Of a stretch of 64,000 nucleotides of DNA, positions 38,749 through 51,834 are shown one piece after another; position 1 is the stretch's first letter, and every line of letters starts with the position of its first letter. The stretch is from Meloidogyne chitwoodi (taxonomy: Eukaryota; Nematoda; Chromadorea; Rhabditida; Meloidogynidae). The notes below the pieces were generated by a model. The model saw nothing but the letters and a program-made list of their open reading frames with translations. It was not told the DNA's origin and did not search any database. The DNA is taken from NCBI GenBank assembly GCA_015183035.1, contig JACZZP010000004.1, positions 2,170,001-2,234,000 on the forward strand, read 5' to 3'. The translations under genes were made by a program, and so were the position numbers.

Positions 38749-39620
38749 AGAAAAGCGATTTTAAAAAAAAAATTTTTGTGTAATGGATAATATTTTTTAT
38801 TATTTTTGAATTTTGTTTAAAAAATGCTTATTTGAGAGTAAAATAAAGAGGAGAGAGGAAATGTTTAAAATTTAATTTTTTTGATAAATGAGAATGTAGT
38901 AATTTATGAATTGGGATAACTAAGAGATTTAGATAAATAAAGGAAAATAAAATCAAAAAACATATTTTAAGGTCTCCCCTTTTGAAGAGAGCAACTCCAT
39001 GACAGCATTCTTTTATTATGAAAATAAATATATTTATTTTTTTATTTTCAACCAAACTGTTAATGGATGGCTCTCTTCAATAGGTCAAGACTTTCTTAAA
39101 CTTTTTAAAAAGAAATAATATTAAAAATATTTTTAGTTGAATGAAAAATAAATTTCACAAGAGAAAAAAATGTTACAAATTACCTGAAATCAACAAAATA
39201 AAAATCTTGCGGATTAAAAAAAAAAGTTAAAGAAGGTAATTTTGTATGTACTAAATAAGAAAAGAGAGGAAAAAAAGAAAAATTATTTTATTTTTAAAAT
39301 AAAATAATTTGAGCATAAAATTAAACATCTCTCCTACTCAAAAATGTTATAATTTTTATCAAAAAAATAAATATTACAACGTCAAATGAATGTAAATTTC
39401 AATAAGAAAAAATTAAGATTTAGAAATTATATTCTTAAAACAATTTTTCAAAATTGTTTTAAGACCTAATTTTAATTAAATTTCATTATTAAATAAATTT
39501 CAAAATTCTCTTTTTGAAATTATTAATTAAAAAAAACCTGACAGTTGAAAATTTTCAAATTTTTGAAATCCAAATTTTTAAAACACAAAAATACAATAAA
39601 TAAATAATCAAATAAATAAT
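38749..39620. other. intergenic, convergent ends
   Basis: Between the 3' ends of the neuropeptide and condensin genes. AT-rich; no gene seen. The open frame 38828-39055 (minus) is hydrophobic low-complexity translation. Confidence 0.5.
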
Positions 39621-42600
39621 TTAATTTTTTTCCTTGTGTTGACGTAAATCAAAACGTATCTCCGCTTTTAATTGAGGATCAAAAGATATAAAATCATCCA
39701 ATTGCTCTTGATGGTCACGACAAATTTCACTAAAAAAGATTTTTTTTAAAGAATAAAAAAATAAAATAAATACAGAATAACACTATAACAATGTTTGGTT
39801 AATGGGCTTTGCTTCTCACGCAAAAACGAATTAATTGCAAATAAATTAGGCATAACAGTTTCTGCTATTGTTTTTCGAAATGTTGTAGAAATGAATTTTT
39901 TTGCTGCTGACTTAAACAAAATATAATTAATTTTTAATTTATCAAAATTAAAAAAAACCTTAATAAGCTCAGGTGGTTCTTCTTCATCTCCTTCATAATC
40001 AACATCTAATTTACCCAATTGCATTTTTAATTTAATTTCACAAGTTTGCATAATTTTAAAAGTATCAAAAAGGAGTGAACGAACATTAACATCTGAAAGT
40101 TGCATTCCACCTTCAACAATTGGAACAAAAATTTCAAGGCCAATCTTTTCAAGTATAGAAACTTTTTGTTTATCTTCAAATGTGTTTAACTATATAATTT
40201 AAAAATATTTTTATTTAAAATTTAAAACAAAAAATAATACCATATATTTGTAAAGACGTAAACGATCATCAAACTTATCGCGACCTTCTAAAGAGCAAAG
40301 TTTATCAACTTCAGAATGTAATTCAAAACCATCTTTTTAATTAAAAAATAAATTTTAAAAAAATTAAAAAAAACCTTCGTAAATATGATGAGCACGTAAA
40401 GGATGTTTAACATTATTAAAACTAAAAACGCATTCCAGAAAATGATGGAAAAACATTCGGTCACGGAATTGAGGTAAAAGAATATCTGTCTGAAATTTTA
40501 AATATTAAAAAAAAAATAAAATTAAAATATTCTCTACCAAACAAAAATTAGCATACTCCCGAATACAGTGATCATTATCCAACAAAGAAGTTATAAAACG
40601 ATAAATAATCTGAAAATTAAAAAAATAAAGTCTAGGAAAAAGAAATAATAAAAACTAACTGATCCCTCCCATTTCATATATTGCTCTTTTATTATATTTG
40701 TAAGAAGCATTAATGTCTGACGTCGAATTAAGATTGATTGATCACGAAGACAAGAAGCCAAAATTGTACTATATCTATCAACTAAAGAAGTGTATCTAAC
40801 AATTAAAATTTTATAAAATTATAAATAATTTTAAAAAAACCGAATACAAAGATCGCAAACAACCACAACAATATTATTTCGTACAAAATGGTCATTATTT
40901 TGTTTTAACTCTCGGATATAAACTGGAATACAACGCTTGGCTAGTTGTTCATCCTGAACTTTCAAAAAAATTAAAAAAAATGAACAAATAATTCTTCACT
41001 TGTAAACACAATTTCCCCAATGTAATGACTGCTGTAGCGCGTACACGACGTGTCATTAACTCACCTATATATAGTCCAATGATTAATTATATTTATAAAT
41101 TTAAAATTTTACTTCGAAAAACACGTTTTTTAATTCGAATTTGATAAGGATTTTGAGCATAAGCACCACTGAAGAGACTTTGAGTAGGACTGCCAAAACA
41201 TTGAGAAGGAGCAACAGAAGGAGCACCTTTAATTAAAAAAAGAACTTATATTTTTTAATTTAATTAATAACCAGGTAACTCTGTATGAAAAGATGTATTT
41301 GGTGACATTACATTCGAAGGAGAAGGTATAACAGTAGTTCCTAGAAAAAAAAGAATTTAAACCAAAAATAATTAAATAAAACCCTGTTCGGCCAAACGAT
41401 CACTATGAATTTTTTTAAGTACATCCGATGCAATAATTACTTGTAATAAGCGAAATAAACGTTTGCTGATAAGTGCTGGAGTATATTGAATACATTCACC
41501 GATACTTGTAAGTAGACGAATCAATTTATCATCACTAAATAAAAATAATTTTTTTTTTAATTTTAAAAGCAAATAAAACATTAATCTAAAAAAAAACTTT
41601 TGTTTACTTTGGATTATTTTCAGGCTGAGGTTCATATCTTCGCAAAGGTGATTGAGAAAGACGTAAATTTTCTTCCAATTGCTCTTCAAAAGAAACGATT
41701 TCCTCACCAGAAGCATCCCCATCATAAACAGATTTATCCAAACCACGTAAACTTTTGCTATACCAACGTTGATTAAAACTCTCCAATTCGGAATGACCTG
41801 TAGGTGGGGATTGGTCTACTAAAAACAATTAAAAATAGTTGCACAAATTATTGAAAATTTCCAATTATTACCAGATACACCCTTCAAAACACGTGCAAAT
41901 GCAAAATAAACAGAACTGATATATGTAGAATTTATGCTGTTTTTAAGGAAAATTAAAAATAATTTTTGAAATTAATACTTGTGGTTTAAGAGAGCATCAC
42001 CAAGGTTTGATTTGAGAAAATTACGTTGCTTAAGGCTGAGAGTATCTGCACGGTTGGAAATTAATTTTGACAAATAAAAAATTAATCGATTTGATTCATC
42101 CAATTTAAGACGTTCTGACCAATGTTCAATAGCTGAGGAAGGAGATACCTCGAAAAAAATTTTAATTATTTAAATTAAGTTAAATGTTTTTTACTTCTAA
42201 AAATGTTGAAAGTTCACTTAGCATCATCCAACAAGCATTAGATTGCCGAGGTTCCTTAGTTGCTTGGTTTAAAAAAAATTTGACGACGTTAGGTAAAAGC
42301 AAATGTTCTGTATGTAAATGAATAAGTGTGCGAAGAAGTAAACGCCTTATAAAAATCCGAATTTTAAATTAAAAACCAGAATACGAAATACCGTAAATCT
42401 GGATCCTCTTCAATAGCAGCAAGTAAAATCCAAACCAGTCTCTCACCATCAGAAGAATCATGTAGCAATGGTTCAATAAGTATTTCCTTTAAATAAAATA
42501 ATTTTTTATGGATAAAAGAATGGACTTATGTAATAAAGACCCTAATCCCTCTTTTTGGTAAATAAAATTAACCGAAATAAGTTTTGCTGCATGTTGCTGA

Positions 42601-43347
42601 ACACTTGGCTCTCTATCAACAATTTGATGCATAACTGCATCTAACCATCTTAAACGAAAACATTCAGACTCTAATCCATATTTTTTTAATAAATAAGTTA
42701 ATGATGATGCTGCTTGCTTCCTAACTGCTAAAGACAGATCTCTACACTTCAAAGATAAACGACCAGCACAAACATCAGCCAAAAGAGGATCATGTGGAAG
42801 ATGAGTAAAAAGAGCCTGAAAGATTATAAATTTCCTACTTATAAACACAAAGTTTGCTAAAACATTAGTCGAAAAATAAGAAAAACAAGTTATACTCATT
42901 TATAACAAAATAAGCCCTATTTGTCCAATTAAAATCTTTTCAAGACTCAAAAACATTAAAAAGGAAACCTGAATAGCACAAATAGCAGCCTTCTTAATAT
43001 TTACACGTTCTTCCTCAAAACGTAAAAATAAAAAACTGGCCAAATGATTGTTGGGTAATGGAGGAATATAAGAAAAATTTTGTTCATTTTCACCACGAAG
43101 TTCATCCACCTTAAAAACCATTTTAATCTCTTAAATTAATATTTAAAAATAAAACCAATTTATTTGCACAATCAATTAATTCCTGAATATTTTCATTTTT
43201 TAAAAACATTTGCTCAACATCTTTAATTGCTCCAACAGAAACAGCACCACTTTTGTGTAGAATATTTTGCACCAATTCCGTTAATGTACAACTTTCGTCA
43301 ATCTCAACCATAGGCGTATCGGTCATAGAAGGATAAGACATTCGCAT
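39621..43347 (-). CDS. hcp-6: condensin II subunit D3 (HCP-6-like), short N-terminus
   Basis: HEAT-repeat subunit of condensin II, which compacts and resolves mitotic chromosomes. ATG at 43347 (or 43341), stop at 39621-39623. HEAT-type helices are clear at 42816-42575 (LSLAVRKQAASSLTYLLKKY, VMHQIVDREPSVQQHAAKL) and 42490-42300. Further down are RRQTLMLLTNI with YMKWEGS (about 40740-40670), the conserved MFFHHFLECVFSFNN (about 40470-40430), and the C-terminal SEICRDHQEQLDDFISFDPQ, typical of D3. About 20 exons. By eye the product is roughly 900-1,000 residues, against about 1,500 in human NCAPD3 as I recall, and the missing part is N-terminal. No AG acceptor precedes the ATG and no obvious exon lies upstream to 44136, so the start is either real and short or upstream exons escaped me. 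Confidence 0.8.
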
Positions 43348-44136
43348 TTGTAAGAGATAGAGAAAAGTAAAATAAATCTAATTGAAAAAATATATACTAA
43401 TTTAGGTATTTCAATGAAATTAAACTATTAAAGCTTATATAATAAAAATAATCAACACTACGCCAAAACAAAAAAGAAGCAACATTTCGCGTAAATTTAA
43501 ATTTTTCTTCAAAAATCACTTAACAAGTTCCCTATAATGTTACAAAAAATTAAAAAATAAAAATTAAAATTGATTGAACATTAAAATTTAATTTTGAAAA
43601 TTATTTTATTTTTATACATAAACAAAAGAGACAAAATAAAAAAATCTGAAATACATATATATTAAAAATGTGGAATTAACAAACAGGATAAAATTAATGA
43701 CAAGATTTGTATTTTTAAATTATACAATTATGATAAAACTGCAGACAAAAAATTTAAAGGCGAGGCAATTTGCAGAACAGAGAAGACAATTCACCTAATT
43801 AATATACAGGGGAGGAAGATCAATTTAAGAATATACGGCATCTTCCCTTGTTAAAATTTATTTCGTAAAATTTCCCCCAATTCTGTAAATTGTCCAAAAT
43901 TGCCAGTGAAAGTACATTTTTAAAGAAAAAGAAATATTTTTTAAAAATTTTGGCTATCCGCCATTTTTATGCTTCTTGGCTTGTGCAGAGAGATGTAAAA
44001 ATACCCGGAAATGTGTGGCAAAAAAGGAGAGTGAACGGCTATAAATTTTTTGTATTTTCTTTAAGTCAAAATCGATGCATTGAGAAAGAGGTCATAATTC
44101 TGTATTTTGTTGATGATGATTTTGTATTCGTCTATT
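43348..44136. other. intergenic, upstream of condensin D3 gene
   Basis: AT-rich; the place to look for missing condensin 5' exons. I see no convincing minus-strand exon. The plus-strand open frame 43890-44174 is composed of T-rich translation with a short GC-richer patch at 43970-44040 and is not recognised. Confidence 0.4.
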
Positions 44137-45079
44137 TTAACAAATTGTACAATGACAGCATCTTCCACGTTTAGATTTCTTGAGATTATCTGTTAAAAAA
44201 ATTAAATTTAAAAAAACTTTAAAAATCTCGTAGAAGTAAAATTGTGAAATCTTATAATTTTGTGAATTACGTTCTCTAATGTTTTTAGAAAATTTCACAA
44301 GTCTCAATCTAATCAATGAGGAGAAATATCCCACAAAAATATAAATTGACTCAAACAATAATGAAAAAAACGTATGGTTTAGTGGATTAATTAGTTCGGA
44401 TTTAAGTGTTGGTTCGATCCCTACTCTGATAACTATTAAAATAAATTATTTATAAAGTATTTAATCTTTATAATTCATCCCAATTTTAATTTTAAAAAAA
44501 TTTAAATTTAAAAAAACCATTAGAATTTGGTTCAGGCAGTGTTTCTCTCGTTACCAAGTGCATAACCTAAAAATTAAATTTTTAATTGTTTCTATAAAGT
44601 TAATAATAAAACCGTTGAAGTTCCAGTGGGTAAATGAAGAGCTCCGAGTGTAACACTTCCATGAATAAATCGGCCATGAAATATCAACTTTAAAAGAAAT
44701 TTTTTAGATTTTAAAATTCTTAAAAAAATACTTTGAGCATTTGTGCACTTGTAACTCGTTCCTCTTCCCATTCTAAAAAAAATAAAAATATTTTTTGAAA
44801 ATTCTAACCCTCTGGCCAATGTTCAAACACATACTATTATAAAAAGAAATATTAAAAAAAAATAAAATTAAAAAAAATACATTAATAAGTTCTCCAGCAG
44901 TTGTAGATGCCGTAAAATTTTTAAATTCATGAGTTCGACCGCTGACTAAAATTAATTTTAGAGGGATCTAAAAATAAAAAATTAAAAAAATAAGAATTTA
45001 TTAAATAAACCTTTTCAGCCTTTTCACTACCACTTGAGACATTTCCTCCCGCATTTCCACTAACCTCTGATTTTGCCAT
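44137..45079 (-). CDS. ubl-3: membrane-anchored ubiquitin-fold protein UBL3
   Basis: UBL3 is a prenylated ubiquitin-like protein that modifies and sorts proteins into extracellular vesicles. ATG at 45079; seven short exons (about 45079-45012, 44965-44881, 44833-44806, 44771-44732, 44690-44613, 44568-44519, 44191-44137). Gly/Ser-rich N-terminus, then the ubiquitin fold: IPLKLILVSGRTHEFKNF, HYVFEHWPEEWEEERV, LIFHGRFIHGSVTLGALHLP, VMHLVTRETLPEPN. These match human UBL3 almost motif by motif. The end is KRGRCCHCTIC, a CaaX box CTIC with two more cysteines just upstream that could be palmitoylated. Human UBL3 ends CCVIL as I recall. Confidence 0.9.
44368..44428 (+). repeat. degenerate tRNA-like sequence
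   Basis: TATGGTTTAGTGGATTAATT (A box) and GTTGGTTCGATCCCTAC (B box and T arm) with a shortened, unpaired middle. It lies antisense in the last UBL3 intron. Confidence 0.6.
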
Positions 45080-48000
45080 TTTTTAAATATTTTTCTTCTT
45101 TTTTTCGTTTGTATCAATTAAAATAATTGCCAATTTATATATTTAAAGTGTTTTATTATTTCAGTTGAAAGTTGTTGGTAAGCAACACAAAGAGAAAATT
45201 CAAAAAAATATATTTTTAATTTTCCTGTTGTTAAAATAAAAAATAAGAACGTCTTATTTATTGATATATTCTTCTTGTTGCCTAGAAAATATATTTATTT
45301 GGTCTCTCTTCTCTTACAATTAGCCTCTCTAATGTAGAATTGTTTGTGTATTTTCACTCTTCTATTAAATTTACTTTTATAGTTGTCTCATTTATTCTCT
45401 TCGGTAAAATATAAAGCTTTTTTATTGATAAAAAACTTTTATTTTATTGAGATAATACAGCAACAAATAAATAAAAGTAGTAAAAAGAATAAAAACTAGT
45501 AAGTAGACCAAAAAAATTTGTAGGGAAAAACACGCTGAAAATGAAGGAAAAATTATTTTATTTAAAATAAATAAATTTAAAAGGATGTTTCATCACCCAG
45601 CCATTTTGTCACCTAGAGACATCTAAACTTTTGCTCTCTGGGCACGCGCGACTAGACGCGCAAGTAGTCTCTAATTTTTCCTCTTTATCTCTAATTCTCT
45701 TTATTTAACATACTATTCCGCATCTAGTTGGGCTGTACCCCCATAATTCTTGTATTTTAGAACCTTCAAATTTTCAGAAACAAAAAAGTTAAAAAAATAT
45801 TTTTAATTTTTTTAGTTCCGACAAAATTTCTAGTTTTTAATATTCTTTTATTTTTAAAACAACTAAAATTTTTAAAGGACCAAAAAACTTTCCCCAACAC
45901 TAAAAACAGCGAGACATTAAAAAAAAAAGACCGGTAAAGTAATAAAAGAATGATTTGGAAAAAAGAAATAAAAATAATATGAGGACAAATAAAAAATAAA
46001 ACGATTAAAAATGAGAAAATATTTAAGGGATAAATTGTCTATTTATTTTATTTTTTTGAGGGAAGGAACGGGAGAGAAAAATTAAAAAACACAAAAGAGG
46101 ACAAGGTCAATAAATATATAACCTGACAAGAAAACAAAATGATTGGAAGAGAATAATAATGAGAAACAAATAAAAATGTAAAAAAAAATAAAAATGTATT
46201 TACGCACAAAATGGCTAAATTGGGGCTTAACGGCCTTTTTTCTTTTTTTAAATCAATAGATAAATTAGTTGAAGAATTACTTAACATTGGACTTACTAAA
46301 AGTGTTCCCACGAGGGGGAACAGCTAGGAAAAATCTTTAAAATGCAGGGGATGTAATTCAAAAAATTAAGCCATAAGAAGAGACGGTGAGAAAAAATTAT
46401 CCTTCTATTTTTTCTTGGTTAACTCCCAAAAAACTGAGATTTTCAAAGTCTTTTAAAACAATTTTAAATTTTATAGAAATAAAATTTTTAAATAATTTGT
46501 ACAAATATTAAAAATAAATAAATTTTTTTACAGAAATAATATTAGAGATTGGAAAACACGGATTTTTATGCGCGAAAAGCAAAAAAAGGTATATAAAGAA
46601 GAGAAAAGTGCTGACGGCAATTGGGTCAAGAGAGAGAAGGAAAGAAAGAGAAGGTAAGAGAGGAGAGAGAAAATTGTGTTAGAAAGTAGAGAAAAAAAGA
46701 AAAGATTTATTTAATAATGTCAGAGACTGAACAAATCCGGACAAGAATAAAATTATATATTTTTATTTATGTTTTTCTTTGTTAAATTATATAAAAAATA
46801 ATTTATTATATTTTCTTTTATTAAATAGTCTTTCAATGCAAAAGATTTTCTCTATCTATTATTCCACAAATAAGGGAGAACAAAAAATACTCTAATGGAA
46901 AGTTGAAAAATAAATAGGTAAATTACGGTTAGACTTGTCAAGTGGCAATTAGAGTCTGTTAGGACGAAGAAGAAAAATAGAAACTCAAAAAAAAAATAAA
47001 TACATTTTGAATATATTTAATTCTATTGAAATACACCAATCTTATGTCAGTCAAGTTCAGAATTGTCAGTTAGCATTAGAGAACAGAATTTTGAAAAACT
47101 GAAACCAATAAATGGGCAATTAACAAATAAAAATGACCGAGAATAGAACCGGGAATTTCTGTTTCCTTTTAGTATCTCCAAAAAAGCCGTGAAAAAGAAA
47201 CGGGATCGGGAGATATTCCCTATCTCTCTAGCTTGAAAAATGAGACTCTAATGTACTAAAACATATCAAGGTGTTCAATATTATTTTTATTTTTTTTAAT
47301 CGGGAGCGACTCATTTCACCGACGCCGTTTGACCGATGCCATTTGACCGACCGTTGAAAAGGTCTCGTTTGACCGACGAATTTCGGTCAAACGGCGTCGG
47401 TAAAACGGCTGTCGGTCAAAATCTGTCGGTCAAATCCTATCGCGGAAACGGCGTCGGTGAAATGATACCCCCCTTTTAATCAGTGTTTAAAAAAGAAAGA
47501 ATAATAAAATGATTTACTTCAAATTTATTTTCATTAAAAACTAGTTAATTAATCTTTTTTAATAATTAATTTTTAATTATATCAAAATACAATATTAAAG
47601 CATTCAAACGTAAAAAATTTTTTTAATTAATTTAATGACGCAAATTAAAATACTTTAATACACATTGAAAGAGTGCATAAATGCGTGAATTTAAATAAAT
47701 AAAAAAAGAAAAAAAGAGAATTATTATTTTTAAATAAAAAAGAGGGTAAAATTAATGGGTGAATAAATAAAAAATAAAAAGAAAATATTAAAAAAGAAAA
47801 AATTAAAAAAAATTCTTTAAAAAATATCAAAAACTCAACACTTTTAAAAATACACAAAATTTCAATTTTTTGACTTTTTTATTAAATAATATTAATTTTT
47901 TAGTCAAATTATTAATTATACACCAATTTAACATCTAATTTTTAATATTTTATTCAAAATTTATATTAAAAATTATTTTTATTCAAAAAACAAAATTAAA

Positions 48001-49772
48001 GGTAAACCAACCTAAAATATTAAAATAAATTTAAAAAAAAATTTTATTTTAAAGTAAAACCTCGGTTAATTATTTTAAAAATAAAAAAAGAAAAGAAAGG
48101 AGACTGGAAATTATATTTATTTATTTATTTGTGAACGAACGAATTTTAGAAAAGAAAAAGAACCGTCGCAAGGCAACCCTCCATCCCCCCTTTTACTCCT
48201 TCTTTTTTTCTTCCTAAAAATTTTTTTTTTTCATTTTAATTTTTTTCATTTTCCCGCGGTGTGAAAAAATCAATATTAGATGGTTGGGCCAGCTGCTAGT
48301 AAATATATATTTAATTTATAACTAGTCTAGAATGCAAGAAAATAAAGAAAGCGCCGTAGGGAAATTTCAAAAGAGAAATAGTGTGTAAAATAGAGAGAGA
48401 CAAATAAACATTTATTTTTTTTAATAAATATATTTGACTTGTCTTGGCCAGACTTTTAGTACAAAAAAAGAAGAAAAGTTAAAAGAAAAATAAAATATAA
48501 GTGGAAAGAGGATTAAAAGAAAAAAAGAAAATAAAGAGGTTTGCCTCTTAACGATTTTACTATTTTTATAAAATAAAAAGGGAAAAATAAATTCAAAGAA
48601 TAAATTTAAAAATATAAATTTTAGAAAAACGTTAGAATATTTAAAACAACTTTTACTAAATAATGAATTCTTAGAATATATTTTATAAAAAAAAGAAAGA
48701 AAAGTAAATATGCAAATATGTATATACATTTTTAGATAGATTTAATTTTTAATAAAAAAAAAAGAAAACCTTGTGACTTTGAAATTAGAATTGATGTTTC
48801 CTTTTTTAGTATTTCTTCTCTTTTTGAAGCAAAAAAACTAACCTTTTTTATACTTTTATAATTTTCGAATATCATCTACTTATTTTAAAACACATCCATT
48901 GACTTGAAAATTAAATAATTGCGGACAAAACTTGCGGAGAAGCTTCCCAAATTTTTTTTTTGAAATTTCAATTTATCTGCCCACATTTTCTCTCATCTTT
49001 AGCCTTTTACATCTCATTTTTTAGAATTATTAAATTAAATAAATAAAAAAAAAGAAAATTATATATATGTAAAATATACATTTAAAAATCAAAAAACATT
49101 TAATTTATTTAATTTATTCTTTTATAGAGATTATAAAAATACACAAATTATGAACATCAAAATTTAAAAAAATCAGAAAAAAATAGAAATGAGATCTATT
49201 GAATTAATTACAAGCAAAAAAATAAATTTGAAAAAAATTTATTTTTAATTATTTAAAATATTTTAAGGCCTAAAAAGCACTAAAAAGCAACGAAAAAAGG
49301 AAGAAAATTAAAAATATTTTTTTTAATAAAAAATAAAAATCTCTATGAGATCACAAATATATCATCTCTTTGTATAATTATAAAAAACAGGATTATTTAA
49401 AATTAAAAAAAAATCAGAATTTTAGAGTAAATAAATTTAGAATTACCCTAATTTTTATTTCCACAAAAATATAAAAAAATTTTAAAATTCTGATTTTTTA
49501 AAATTAAATAAAAAAATATTTAGAATATATATCTGGGCTTTTTTTAAATTTTAAGAATAAAAATTATTATTATTATTTTAAAAATACTTAAATATTGTTA
49601 AAAAGCAAATGCGCAAAGATTTTTCTTATTTTTTTTAAAAAAAAGAAAAAATTTCTAAGCAAACCGTTTTTCTCTTTTTATTTTGTACCAGAAGTCCGAC
49701 GAGAAGATAAATTTGTTGAACTGATAGAGGCAAATAAACGAAAACTAAAAAAATATTTTTTTTAATTTTAAT
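45080..49772. other. gene-poor AT-rich gap with repeats
   Basis: Largest gap in the window. Contents: a GC-richer patch at 45590-45730 (GCACGCGCGACTAGACGCGC); a candidate exon on the minus strand at 46202-46325 (see findings); a TATA-like GGTATATAAAGAAG at 46589 followed by a purine-rich run of AGAGA to 46680; a palindrome at 47311-47465; C-rich CCCTCCATCCCCCC at 48178; and otherwise A/T runs. Long minus-strand open frames (47645-47857, 48421-48729) are Phe/Lys/Leu low-complexity translations. No gene called. Confidence 0.5.
47311..47465. repeat. palindrome built of GACCGACG / CGTCGGTC units
   Basis: Left arm TCATTTCACCGACGCCGTTT; right arm AAACGGCGTCGGTGAAATGA, its exact reverse complement. 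The interior carries several more TTTGACCGA and GTCGGTCAAA copies in both orientations. GC-rich against an AT-rich background. Foldback element. Confidence 0.85.
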
Positions 49773-51834
49773 TTAAAAAAAATCATACAATCGACGAACT
49801 CCACTATTCATACGCTCATATTTCCAAGGATGTAACTTTTCATCTGGTTCGCGATTTATTGGCCCAAAAACAAGGCATTCTTCGCTACTAAATTTTAAAA
49901 AAAGTAATTTAATTTAAAAATTAAAATTTTAAATTAATTAATTAAAAAGGCAATTAAAATTAAATAATAAGCCATTTCACATAAAAAATAAAATAAAAAC
50001 AACTTTTACATTTCTTTCTTTTTTTGAGGTGGCGAATGTTGAGGAGAAGATTGTTGAATTTTGTCATCTTCAATTTGTTGTTGAGATTGTTCAATTTGTT
50101 TGGCAAGGGAAGAAGAAGATAAACTATTAACAAAACAGACATTTTTACATAAAAAAAAAGCAAAAAATAAAATATTTATTTTATTAAAGCGTTTTAATTG
50201 ACTAAAATATTTGGGAAAACAAAATAATTCAACAAGAAAAAGCGAATAAAAAAATTAATTCTTGAATTTATTTTAGTTTAAAAGAGGAATATTTAATCAA
50301 CTTTTCCATCGCCTAACAAACAAAAACCAAAAAATAAAAATTATTAAAAAACCTTAAATTTGGAGAAGGCGTTCCTCTATTACTTTCAATATCTCCTCCA
50401 GGCGAAGATGCCCTTATTTGTTCAATTTTTTCTTCCAATTCCAAAACTTTTACTTTTAAAGCATTTTTCTCTTGTAAAACATCACGTAACTCAGAAAGTG
50501 AAAATCTTGGAGATTGTTGACCTTTAATTGCTGAAAAAGCTGTTTCTTCATCCCATTGTTTTTGAACTTCTAAATCTTTACAGGCTCTGTTTGTTTCGTT
50601 TAATACTCGGCGAAGTTGAAGAGAATTTTCTTCTGATTGCTTTAAAAAAATAAAATAAATACCAAATAAAATTTAAAAAAACCTGCAAACGCTTAAGAAT
50701 TTCAGCCCGTTCAAGTAAAAGCATTCTTCCTTGTTTCTAAACACAAAAATATAATTTGTTTAAAAATATTAAAAAATTAATTTAAAAGAAAACCTGAAGA
50801 GAACCATTTTTCCTTATTAATTCTTTATTTTGACGAATTAATCTTTCAATATTTTCTCTTAAACTTTCAATTTCACAACAATAAGTATCCAAATCTTTTT
50901 GCAATTGTTTTATTTGATCTTTTTGGTTATGAGTCATTTTGCGAAGATCAATAATTGCTTGAAGTTGTTCGTCGGCATAATCATCTATAAAGAAAGAAAT
51001 ATTTTATTTTTATATAAAAGTGGATTTAAAAAATTTTTAAATTTAAAAAATGAAATAAAAATGCAAAAGTTTATTAAAAATGAATAAAAAAAGAGTTAGG
51101 AAACTAAAGAACCCATAATGGATCCGAACCTCAATCAACTCAATTATAATCTAAGCAATAACCCACTACACCACATTACAATATTTAATCTAAAAGTTTA
51201 TAGCATTAAAGATATTCACTAAGTAAAATTCCCAAATCAAAAAATAAAAAATTTTTACCAGACTTATCCTCAGTAGACTTAACATCTTCAGAACCAACAG
51301 ATATTTGTTCTTTCATACATTTATTCTCTACTTGCAATTTTTGAATCTAAAAAACAAAAACTCTTAAATAAATTTAAATTAATTATCTCACAATTTTGCA
51401 GAGATCTTCAATTTCTTTTTTATAACCTTCTTCAAGTTCAATAAAATCCTAAAAAATACCAAAAAAAATTTTAAATTAAAAAAAATACTTTTTCTAGCAT
51501 CTCCTTATCTTTCAATCTTTGTTGTTTTTCGTGCTCAAAACGTTCTATAGTTTTTTGTAAATCAATAATTTCACAATTATCTTTATCGTTGTATTTAGCA
51601 AAAGCTTCCAATGTTTCTAATGCAGAAATTACCTTAAAATTTAATTTAAAGTTAATTAAAATTAAAAAAAACCTTTCCAACAATTGACTCAAAAGAATCA
51701 TTTCCATATTTTTCAACCAAAATTTCAAAATCTCTATTTATTGACTCAGCCAAGTCATAAACATCAATTACTGTTAATTGTTTTGAAGGGCTTGAAGAAA
51801 GTGTATTATTATATACAGAATTTAGATGTGACAT
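49773..51834 (-). CDS. rilp-1: RILP-like coiled-coil Rab effector
   Basis: RILP-like proteins link Rab GTPases (Rab7/Rab36/Rab8/Rab10 in animals) to dynein-dependent transport and cilium traffic. ATG at 51834 (MSHLNSVYNN), stop at 49773-49775. The RH1 region is DVYDLAESINRDFEILVEKY (51780-51700); long coiled coil follows through 50690; the RH2 region has FSAIKGQQSPRFSLSELRDV then LQEKNALKVKVLELEEKI (50560-50420), the conserved Rab-binding part. The C-terminus (49890-49773) reads CLVFGPINREPDEKLHPW and ends SGVRRLYDFF, again like RILPL. About nine exons. Co-directional with NCLX upstream; the 955-bp gap is long for an operon. Confidence 0.85.
51107..51177 (-). repeat. degenerate tRNA-like sequence
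   Basis: Minus strand AATGTGGTGTAGTGGGTTAT (A box) and GAGGTTCGGATCC (B box). The anticodon arm is AT-rich and unpaired. In a RILP-like intron. Confidence 0.6.

Noticed and set aside
48421..48729. 102-codon minus-strand open frame
   Set aside because: Phe/Leu/Ile/Lys low-complexity reading of AT-rich DNA with no conserved motif.
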